Below, in pieces: positions 58,501 through 64,000 of a DNA stretch of 64,000 nucleotides (positions within the stretch are counted from its first letter, which is position 1; every line of letters begins with the position of its first letter). Source of the stretch: Cheilinus undulatus. Taxonomy: Eukaryota; Chordata; Actinopteri; Labriformes; Labridae. Under the pieces are notes generated by a model, which made no database searches, was not told the origin of the DNA, and worked only from the letters and a program-made list of their open reading frames with translations. The position numbers and the translations under genes were made by a program. The stretch covers positions 39,435,398 through 39,499,397 of the forward strand of contig NC_054865.1 of NCBI RefSeq assembly GCF_018320785.1, given 5' to 3'.

Positions 58501-60267
58501 TGCCAAATAAGTGTATATATTAAGGTGATGAGTGCTACCGTAATCCATTCATTTTTTTCCTTTATTATATTTTTCCTCTATCGCAGTAAATGACGTCATG
58601 GCAGAGGAAAATGTTGTTGTGGAAGGATGTATTCAGGGTCTCAGGAAGGAACATGGAGGCCTCAGACTTCCAAGCGCCACAGCTTGTCATGAGGGGGAAC
58701 AGAGGAAAAGTCAGTATCAATTTCCTTAAAGCCATGATATAATACAATACTCTGAGGAAAAGCTCAGGGGCAATTACCTATAATGACCTTGTCCTGTTTG
58801 TCAGCCCCCTACCCCCCACTCACTCATATCTGAAGCTCTCAGGACAGGACAACAGCTCGGAGACTGAGCTACTGAATTCTGCATGGTCACAGATGAAATA
58901 CGCTCCTGTGAGATCTGATTATCAATATTTGCACACTGGGATGGATCCTTGAGTAGAGGAAGTCCAGTGTAAGCTGCTGAGTTGAAGATAAACAAGTTCC
59001 TGCTTATCATCACCTGCAGCTGCTCATCAACATGTAATAACTTTAAACACATCGTCTGGGTTAAAGTCAGTAAAAAGAGGATCTACAGTCACTCTCTAAG
59101 TCTCAAAGGTGAAAATGGATCTTATGTTCAAACCAAAGAGTCTTTATCTTAGTGAAATGTATTCATATTCTCTTAGAATTAGTTCTGGTGGAGCTGGTAG
59201 CTGCTGACCATGGGGAACATGGTGGCAGACAGCTGATGAGTGAGAGTGAAAGTGGCTCTGGGTGGGTTTGAACTGTGTCCAACATGGGCAAATATTTGAC
59301 TGCACGCTGTGAACAGTCGTCTTCATGGCCACACATGCTTCCAGCAGAGATAAATCGCCTTTAATGAGCGGAAACTGGAACAAATCCAGTTTAGAAACAC
59401 CATCCTGGAGCAGGGCCAACAAATTAAAATAGTTGTCAGAATCACCGACCAGGAAATATTTTCTGTAAATGGACCTGAGGTGACTTACAGTTCATATATA
59501 CTCAAGGGTTATTGTTCAGGTAAATAAAATAATATTAAAACAACAACTTGGATGAATTGGAGCTGCATTTGATCCTGTGCTCTGGCTCCTCAAAATTGTT
59601 TGAATCTAAAATGAGTCTAAAGTGAGTTTAGGTCACCTCAGTCATCCCCGTATTTATTTATGTATGTCTGTATTTATTTATTTATTTATGTATTACTGAT
59701 CCAGTCTCAACCCGAACACTCAGACTTGAATGATGACCTGCTATCTCTTACCTCAGTGACAAAGTTGCTCTCCAGCCCGGCTCCATGGGCGTACTCCCAC
59801 CCTTTGGTGCAGGTCACCCTCTCTCTGGGCACATTTGCAGAAAAGTCAGAGGCATTGGGTGGGTACTTGAAGAGCTCACAGTGGCTGAGCCCGGATCCGT
59901 TCACCCAGGGGATGGTGAGGTTGAGGTATCCCTGAGAGGTGAAGTTACTGAGGAGGAAAGTTGAAGGCAGAAGGTGCGGGTCTGGTCTGCAGTGGTAAGA
60001 CTCCGGGATCAGGGTGTAAAAGACGTCGCTGAAAAGATTCAACATGACGGCGAAGTTTGGGAACCAGCTGAACACCACCACGATGCGGTTGTAGCGTCCA
60101 TATCCGCCGGTGTGCGGGAAAATCTTCGACTCATAATCCATTGGAAAGCGAGCGTTTGCGATGGTAGATGAATCCGGGGCCATTGCGCGACGAGTGCGCG
60201 CGCTCCAGAGCCGCGCGACGACGCAGCAGGTAATGCGCGAGGAGGAGGAGGATGAGGGTGGAGACAA
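34061..60267 (-). CDS. slc22a31: SLC22-family transporter, nine coding exons, probably SLC22A31
   Basis: A major facilitator superfamily protein of the organic ion transporter family, expected in the plasma membrane with 12 helices. Exons are 60267-59752, 52890-52787, 51225-51071, 42363-42195, 41677-41532, 38725-38617, 36942-36728, 34997-34886 and 34505-34061. Sizes 104, 155, 169 and 215 bp are the family's usual ones and all phases join, giving 656 aa from the first ATG or 628 aa from the ATG at 60183. Visible family features are helix 1 (VVVFSWFPNFAVML), a large outer loop with Cys93, 130 and 153 and four N-glycosylation sequons (108, 116, 123, 138), the CTKGWEY...TEWNLVC junction, GRRR near 209-212, PESPRWLL (321-328) and NHFGRRG in the second half. 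The cytosolic tail is long and polar. Transport substrate is unknown; SLC22A17 and SLC22A23 are the main alternatives. Confidence 0.88.
34679..34692 (+). repeat. G14 tract in slc22a31 intron 8
   Basis: Fourteen uninterrupted G in AT-rich DNA, on the strand opposite to the gene (C tract in the transcript). Confidence 0.9.
34886..34997 (-). CDS. slc22a31: slc22a31 coding exon 8
   Basis: Codes LRGGLVLVLSVVG to EVMPTVV. Two donor sites lie five bases apart (GTAAG repeated at 34890-34881); only the inner one, used here, keeps the frame into the RGGCLG of exon 9. Confidence 0.87.
35385..36120 (+). repeat. GGCAAAAATGG-type minisatellite, largest copy
   Basis: More than 700 bp of imperfect 12-20 bp units such as GGTTAAAAAGTGGCAAAAAT and AAAATGGTGAAAAGCGG. 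Strongly purine on the plus strand. Its complement gives Phe/Leu-rich chance frames. Confidence 0.85.
36133..36310 (+). repeat. Conserved tail of the composite repeat, copy 2
   Basis: GCTCCAAAATGAAGTAACTG, GCTAGCATCAATGCTACTGA and TGGGTTTTCAGGGGTCCAGC match 14455-14640 in order. Confidence 0.7.
36728..36942 (-). CDS. slc22a31: slc22a31 coding exon 7
   Basis: A 215-bp exon, the common SLC22 size, coding YCFTRNLHSYSTNFYFSYF, the NHFGRRG motif and flanking helices. Donor GTAAGA. Confidence 0.92.
36961..38525 (-). mobile_element. 5'-truncated L2-like LINE in slc22a31 intron 6
   Basis: Minus-strand frame 38511-37954 encodes the C-terminal part of a reverse transcriptase, including YADGTQI (the catalytic YADD-like box, second Asp replaced by Gly), LNNSKSEIILF, LGVLFDNNLSFDHHI and SRLDYCNSLL. 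A frameshift near 37990 moves the continuation (RSLHWLP-type and DRAFSIRAPRLWNDLP) to another frame. The 3' end reads GCTATACAAATAAAGTTATA at 36961. It lacks the endonuclease and cannot be active. Confidence 0.85.
38617..38725 (-). CDS. slc22a31: slc22a31 coding exon 6
   Basis: Codes the end of the central loop, ELRRSRVIWKNC, and the start of helix 7. A LINE copy begins about 90 bp beyond its donor site. Confidence 0.88.
39629..40309 (+). mobile_element. hAT-type MITE in slc22a31 intron 5
   Basis: Ends TAGGGCTG and CAGCCCTG with a perfect CTGGCAAC duplication at 39621-39628 and 40310-40317. Internal AATCGCAATCGCAAT. A Tc1-like MITE fragment is nested in it. Confidence 0.85.
39797..40012. mobile_element. 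Tc1-like MITE fragment nested in the hAT MITE
   Basis: GCCTAACAAATTTATAAG at one side and GGTGGTCTAATAAATTTGTT at the other match the ends of the complete element at 27892-28439; the inside is shorter and diverged. Confidence 0.6.
40310..40402 (+). mobile_element. Non-LTR retroelement 3'-end fragment
   Basis: GAGTGTACCCTATCTCTGGC, AATAGGCTCCACCCCCATGA and a terminal GGATGGATGGATG run. Opposite orientation to the copies at 24525 and 49390. Confidence 0.6.
40626..41210 (+). repeat. Unclassified dispersed repeat R, copy 2
   Basis: Longer copy of the repeat at 17126-17568, same orientation. It contains an open frame 40855-41085 beginning MATVDM; copy 1 has a stop directly after the same six codons. 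Confidence 0.7.
41532..41677 (-). CDS. slc22a31: slc22a31 coding exon 5
   Basis: Contains VFPESPRWLLAT, the clearest SLC22 signature, followed by the start of the central cytosolic loop. 146 bp, phase 2 in and 1 out. Confidence 0.92.
42195..42363 (-). CDS. slc22a31: slc22a31 coding exon 4
   Basis: A 169-bp exon coding LELCDPPHR and two helices to LLLLSYW. Separated from exon 3 by an 8.7-kb, repeat-filled intron. Confidence 0.9.
42709..43264. mobile_element. piggyBac-like MITE, TTAA flanked
   Basis: Ends AGGGGACATATT and AATATGTCACCT are inverted copies with TTAA on both sides (42705-42708, 43265-43268). A poly-A rich stretch lies inside. Located in slc22a31 intron 3. Confidence 0.8.
44070..44754. 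mobile_element. Second TTAA-flanked MITE, slc22a31 intron 3
   Basis: Starts CCCTCTGGTATCA and ends TGATAATGGAGGG, inverted with few mismatches, between TTAA at 44066-44069 and 44755-44758. The inside is very AT-rich and repeats an inverted CAGTCCTGACC / GTCAGGACTGAAG pair. Confidence 0.75.
45053..45493. other. Overlapping open frames of unknown meaning
   Basis: Open frames of 94 aa (plus, 45053-45337), 93 aa (minus, 45354-45073) and 70 aa (minus, 45493-45281) overlap in slc22a31 intron 3. The 93-aa frame has a mixed, protein-like composition (ALSLIGFIELAEIAFFS, DNAEKSFKLQKE) but I recognise no family. Confidence 0.25.
46459..46758. mobile_element. hAT-type MITE in slc22a31 intron 3
   Basis: Ends CTGTGGTTCTCAACC and GTTGAGAACCACTG are inverted; target duplication GTTTAAAA (46451-46458) and GTTTATAA (46759-46766), one mismatch. 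300 bp, non-coding. Confidence 0.85.
47380..47660 (+). repeat. Dispersed repeat shared with 61410-61690
   Basis: Both contain GTTTTAGGAKGTGAT, a TCATTCTCT block and GTAGTCAACACAG, in order, with ACTGGTGAATCAA / ACTGGTGGATCAA earlier. Class unknown. Confidence 0.5.
48228..48431. mobile_element. MITE with 34-36 bp inverted ends
   Basis: Arms 48228-48263 and 48398-48431 share AGGCACTSTGATRTAAAAA and ATCCTTTATYGAACAG in inverted form. No clear target duplication seen. Confidence 0.7.
48978..49122 (-). mobile_element. Degenerate SINE, antisense, slc22a31 intron 3
   Basis: GCATTTATGTAGGCATGACA, GGATGGAGTCAGAAACTGGG and GATTGAACCTGGGCCGTCTG follow the antisense SINE order; the head is damaged. Confidence 0.6.
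49390..49722 (-). mobile_element. Non-LTR retroelement 3' end, longest copy
   Basis: Begins TTATCCATCCATTATCTTTA, then GGGTACACCACTGACAG, CCAGTCAATCACAGGGCTGA, GGGAGAACATGCAAACTCCA and CCTTCTTGCTGTAAGGCAAC. This is the classic order of a very common teleost 3' retroelement segment, antisense. Confidence 0.7.
50225..50300. mobile_element. hAT-like end fragment
   Basis: GCATTGGTTCCCAACCTGGG resembles the GTGGTTCTCAACCTG end of 46459-46758. The partner end is not seen. Confidence 0.35.
50309..50352 (+). repeat. (AAAC)n microsatellite
   Basis: About eight AAAC units with A-rich borders. Confidence 0.9.
51071..51225 (-). CDS. slc22a31: slc22a31 coding exon 3
   Basis: A 155-bp exon coding the loop LGRRR and two hydrophobic helices ending GVFVSSYIA. 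Donor GTGAGT at 51070. Confidence 0.9.
52270..52447 (-). mobile_element. Best-preserved SINE copy, slc22a31 intron 2
   Basis: Antisense: TTTATTTTTGGGCATTTTTG tail, GGATTCGAACCCAGGC (intact B-box complement), CCACTAGGCCACCTG at the head. Lies beside exon 2. Confidence 0.75.
52787..52890 (-). CDS. slc22a31: slc22a31 coding exon 2
   Basis: A 104-bp exon starting WNLVCSDYWKIPLQ, the standard sequence after the first SLC22 loop, with helix 2 and ending two bases into Trp207. Lies 6.9 kb from exon 1. Confidence 0.9.
53990..54316 (+). mobile_element. Tc1-like transposase fragment A
   Basis: Matches the N-terminal half of a Tc1-like element (TCTACATCACGCAAAAAATT, CTGAAGTTTGCAAAGGAGCA, CACCTTGACACTCCACA) in broken frames. 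Its sequence stops exactly where element B begins at a TA. Confidence 0.6.
54317..55530 (+). mobile_element. Tc1-like transposon B, broken, nested in A
   Basis: Left end TACAGGTACATCTCAAAAAA with the usual inner direct repeat near 54505. The transposase frame starts MGKTADLTDVQKK at about 54643, has a stop in LH*EDKPQ, loses its middle after SRAATR, and keeps WPDLNPIENL (third catalytic Glu) near 55327. The right inverted end is missing. Confidence 0.85.
57250..57475. mobile_element. Partial piggyBac-like MITE, same family as 42709
   Basis: AGGGGACCTACTATGCAAAA after TTAA (57246-57249), then TTTTTCAGGCTTTTTC, ATGTGCCCCTTGCC and TGTGCTGAAATAAGCC. This is the reverse complement of the right part of 42709-43264. 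In slc22a31 intron 1. Confidence 0.65.
57476..59650. other. Remainder of slc22a31 intron 1 near exon 1
   Basis: Only chance frames, no complete repeat recognised. Confidence 0.4.
59651..59692 (+). repeat. (ATTT)n-rich microsatellite
   Basis: Two short TATT arrays split by ATGTATGTCTG, ending 60 bp from the exon 1 donor. Confidence 0.85.
59752..60267 (-). CDS. slc22a31: slc22a31 coding exon 1
   Basis: Codes the N terminus, helix 1 and most of the first outer loop, ending ESNFVTE in phase 0 at GTAAGA. Two ATGs are plausible: 60267 (Ser-rich start) and 60183 (MAPDSST). A third, MDYESK, is close to the first conserved residues. Confidence 0.85.
60165..60262 (-). promoter_or_regulatory. CpG-rich stretch over the slc22a31 start
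   Basis: An island of dense CG dinucleotides (runs such as GCGCGCGC) in otherwise AT-rich DNA, overlapping the 5' end of coding exon 1. This fits a CpG-type promoter or first exon; no TATA box is evident. Confidence 0.45.
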
Positions 60268-63178
60268 CTGGGGATCAAACCACGAGGAGTTCAGGGAGCA
60301 ACCTTAGACACACCTACCTATATGACTAATATCTGGGAAACTCTGGAGTCAGCATAAACAGCAGCGATCCATTTCCGGACAGTTGTTACTAATGTCGTAT
60401 TTTAGGACGTATGCGTCCATGTGGCTGCGATGTATAAACACGTGAAGTTAAAATGTGGCAGCTCGTGCTTATAAAATACAATTACAAGCTTTATATCAAT
60501 TTAAGATTCACTCTTTTTCAGCTGTATGCTAGCTAGAATATGAACTTTTAATGTCAGGGATTAGCATAGTTGAACTCGCATCTTATTGAACACAAGTAAT
60601 TGTTAATTATGGATAGTGTGTCGCATGTTTAGTCAGAAAATCCAGGCAGCATTAACAGATGCAGTCATTACCTTATTACTGGAAAGCTAAAATATGGTTA
60701 AAGCTCAAAGCTCAGAAACAAGATCCTTCATTGCCCATAATGCACTTCGACAACATATCGCATCAGGTTTTCCTTATCCCACTGAGTATTCTTTTGTGTA
60801 CAGTCAGTGGAATGCACCTTTAATTATTGCCCCAGTCTGATTTGATCCACTTGAAATTAATTCCAAGCCTTGTGCACATATTTAATATAACCTTTATTGC
60901 TCCAAAACTTAATTATTAAATCAACATTCAAAGCCTGAAGGGGTCATATCATACCCCGTTTCCCAACATTTAACACAGTCCCCTGTGGTTATAATAAAAT
61001 GTCTGTGTAGTGTTTTGGTCAAAATGACCCTGTGTAAACAAGCTCTAACAAGCCTTTCCTGAACGGTTTATTATGGTGTGTCTCTTTAAATGCAATTGAG
61101 CTCCTTCAGACCCTGCCCCTCTTTTCAGCCGCGTGTCTCAAGTTCAGCTGTGTGCTTTCATGGCTGTGGGTGGAGATGCCAGGTGGGAGGGTGGGTATTA
61201 TTATGTGTAATGATTTAATGTGATGTCACAGTGAGTGCAGATTCTGAACAGACTTTCAAATTTCATGCTCTCAGATGGGCGGACCAGGAACAAGGGACTC
61301 TGTTGGCTTAAGCCCCTTTTTTTGGACCGTAGTTCATCTGAACACCCCAATATCACAGGACTATTGTACACAGATAAAAGTACAGTTACTCTGGTTAAAA
61401 TGTACTCAAATCCCCCTGCATTGGGCAGAACTTGGATTCATTAACTTTTTTCAGAGTTTGACTAAAACTGGTGGATCAATACTGTCAAATAACTCCAACA
61501 CTGGAGACCATTTCTTGTTGTGAGTAAAAGTCAACTCCAAAATGTTGATAATCCTGAAATATTAACACTAAGATTTTTTTGTCGTATCCAACAGTTGTTT
61601 TAGGATGTGATGTGAAGTCATTCTCTTGTTATGCGTTACTGTGTAGTCAACACAGGTGGGAAAGTACAAGAGTACTCAAGTAAAAGTACAGTTACTCTGG
61701 TTAAAATACAAGTAGAAGTAAAAGTACTGATTTTAAAATGTACTCAAAAAGTACAAGTACTCAAAAATACTACACTATTACAGTATTTTGAGAAAATATC
61801 ATTAGTTTTTTTTTCCACCTCTGCCAAATAAATGTAAAAAAAAAATGAGTAAGTTTTATTTCCATGAAGGACTTTTGGTGTGATTTGATCTTTTCACTCC
61901 CTGTGGACAAACCTAGACCTCTTATCTCCTTTTTTTATCCTGCAGCTACATGTCGTTTTAAATAATTATGTAGAAAATGTTTCACTCATCAAGATCTATG
62001 TAAAATATGCTGTACGCTGGTACTCACTGGTTCTGACATCTACCCCCCAGCAGTATTTTCAGCCATTTAACACAACTGTAAATAAATAATCAATCTTGCT
62101 CTTACAGAAGCCTTCGTATTAATGCCAGCCTGTTTCATAAACAGCTAAAACAATGTCACAGCGGCTTTAAGCTTGAAACAATAAAAATAATTTTTTCCTG
62201 GTTATATTTATAGCAGCATTTCATGCTTAACATCATACTCTGTAATGTTGCAGTAGAACAAGTTCATTCTTTTCCACTCTCCTTCAGTCTTCTTTGATCC
62301 AGACCGGATGAAGCGTATCTTATACCGGGGTCTACGCTTGTGTCATTTGACACTCTATGTTTATGGTGGGATCAATGCTTCAACTGGGATCGGTTCAACT
62401 CAGGATGTGTCGGTGCTTTTTCTGGCCCAACAGGTGACCTGTGTTTCATCTGACTCAGACAGGCCACACTATGACTCGGGTTTCACTCAGAGTCAACACT
62501 TGTGCTGCCAAGAGTAAATGGCAGCAGTCACATGGAGCAGATGGGTGAGAATGACAGCATGAGCAAGTGATGACTCATGACAAACACGGACTGGTTTTTC
62601 TGCCTCAGTGAGAAAGCACTACATAATGTTGATTACTGTAAAGATATAAAAAGACCTGGTGGAATTATAAGAACTCCTTAGAACTTAACCTTATCCAAGC
62701 AGCCATCACTGAGATCAAGTCATAGCAAAGATGTAGCGGACAAATACTTTTCTTTGTGGTTTGAAATATAATCATGTGAAAATTTTGATATTGGTTGGAG
62801 ACATTCAATCCAAATGACTTAACTTTTCCAGGATATAACTAAATGCACCAAGCCGGCTGTCTGCCAGAGAAGGTATTTCAAACATCCTGATGATTATGAA
62901 ACACGTCTGCCTCTCGTTGAAAATTCAGACTCTATCAGCGTTTCCCCATTCTGGTGTCAATAGAACCCCACAACTCAAGGCAAATCAATGATCTCTCTGG
63001 TCGAAATATTGATGAAATACTGTTTTCAAGTGCTCATTCAATATTCAGACAGTTTTTAAAAGTGGCCTACTTCTTATGTGTGGATTTATTTGAGGTGTAT
63101 AAAAGAGGCAAAGGTTTTCGTTATACTACATTTTTAAAGTCTGATACTAGGAAAAATTGATGAACTGCACCATGATTA
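60268..63178. other. Upstream of slc22a31, no second gene seen
   Basis: Holds the presumed promoter flank, a MITE-like stretch near 60940-61190 (GGGGTCATATCATACCCC), the repeat shared with 47380 (61410-61690) and a block of AAGTACTCAAGTAAAAGTAC units (61665-61775). Confidence 0.4.
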
Positions 63179-64000
63179 TAGTCAGGGCGATTAATTATTA
63201 CACCCCTTAATGAAAATTTCAGTTTCTCCCCAGTATTCCCTGAGTGCTATTAAACAGAGCAAAACATTTTAACACAGCCTTTCCAAACATCCTAGTTTGA
63301 TTTTGAATGCTTTTATTATTTTACTTTGCACACAGAAACAAAGTTACTGTACAAAAACCAAAAACTACCAGGGTCTTAATTATTAGCCCCCCTAATGCCA
63401 ACAGTCAGTTGTGTCTCCTTTTTGCTGGATAACAGCCTGCAGTCGGTTGTTGAAGTTTCTACAAGTCTAGGCCACATCTTCTGAAGAATCCCAGCCCATT
63501 CTTCTCTGGCCAATTTCTCAAGCTCCTCCAGATTTGATGGTCTCCTGGCATGGACCTTGGTCTTCAGTTCACCCCACAGATTTTCAGAGGGGTTCAAGCC
63601 AGGGCTTTGTGCAGGCCAGTCAATCACATTCACTTTGGTCTTCTGGAGTTAGATCTTCACCAGGAGTGACGGATGTTTTGGGTTGTTGTCATGTTTGAAG
63701 ACAGAGTGACGACAAAGCGACAAAGTGAGGTTTTCTTTCAAAATCGTCTCATTTCTTTCTTTCTTCATGATTTCTTCTGCCATTACGTTTCCCTGTTCCA
63801 GATGTACTGAAGGACCCCCACAGCATAATTCTCCCACAGACATGTTTTACTGTGGGGACGATGTTCTTTGGGTACACCTCTCCCTTCTTTCTCCAAACAT
63901 AAGCCAATGTTTGGTGAAAAGTGTATAGGCTGACGATGATGCAATGGCTGAATTTGACCAAATGATGTTAATTTTTCAACGTAGTCTCCCCTGCGGTCCA
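63179..64000 (-). mobile_element. Tc1-like transposon, cut by the window edge
   Basis: The 3' end begins at TA 63179-63180 (GTCAGGGCGATTAATTATTA). The minus-strand frame 63633-63376 holds WPAQSPGLNPSENLW, the DDE-type C-terminal box with the third acidic residue. The upstream frame (63961-63649) carries [16 protein letters not shown] sequence but is shifted. Probably inactive. Confidence 0.85.

Noticed and set aside
59144-59422. 92-aa minus-strand frame as an extra slc22a31 exon
   Set aside because: Exon 1 (ending FVTE, phase 0) joins exon 2 (WNLVC) directly as in the family, so no exon is missing there.
62308-62517. 69-aa plus-strand frame as a new gene upstream of slc22a31
   Set aside because: No homology, no conserved motif and no neighbouring exon.

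Overview
The window looks like ordinary vertebrate, most likely teleost fish, nuclear DNA. It is AT-rich, and the genes are split into short exons with GT-AG introns. The spaces between are filled with fish-type repeats: Tc1-like transposons and their MITEs, hAT and piggyBac MITEs, a tRNA-derived SINE, an L2-like LINE, and many micro- and minisatellites. I see no bacterial or viral gene organisation and no CRISPR array. No previously undescribed gene system could be supported; the most unusual material is in the repeats.

Three protein genes can be rebuilt exon by exon with consistent reading phase. (1) Minus strand, 12363 to 7587: a cytosolic sulfotransferase of 306 aa in six coding exons, probably sult5a1. 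(2) Plus strand, 18348 to 32191: a membrane dipeptidase of 419 aa in ten coding exons, dpep1, with all zinc ligands present, a signal peptide and a GPI-type tail. (3) Minus strand, 60267 to 34061: an SLC22-family transporter of up to 656 aa in nine coding exons, probably slc22a31. Genes 1 and 2 are head to head across about 6 kb. Genes 2 and 3 are tail to tail with 1.9 kb between their stop codons. From memory, the counterparts of all three lie in one region in mammals (mouse chromosome 8, human 16q24.3), so the neighbourhood itself supports the gene names.

Layout: 1-7.5 kb is intergenic with a complete hAT MITE (2908-3936). 7.6-12.4 kb is the sulfotransferase; its introns hold a SINE, a long inverted repeat and two copies of another dispersed repeat. 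12.4-18.3 kb is intergenic, with a composite tandem repeat, a hAT copy and the presumed dpep1 promoter. 18.3-32.2 kb is dpep1; its intron 2 is 5.2 kb and intron 4 holds a 130-bp higher-order minisatellite. 32.2-34.1 kb is the convergent gap, with a Tc1-like MITE directly after the dpep1 poly(A) signal. 34.1-60.3 kb is the transporter, whose introns hold the LINE, two TTAA-flanked MITEs and nested Tc1 copies. 60.3-64 kb is upstream sequence ending in a Tc1-like element cut by the window edge.

The three proteins are plausible partners only in a general sense: conjugation, extracellular peptide and leukotriene hydrolysis, and solute-carrier functions of kidney, liver or gut epithelia. Nothing in the sequence shows that they are co-regulated.
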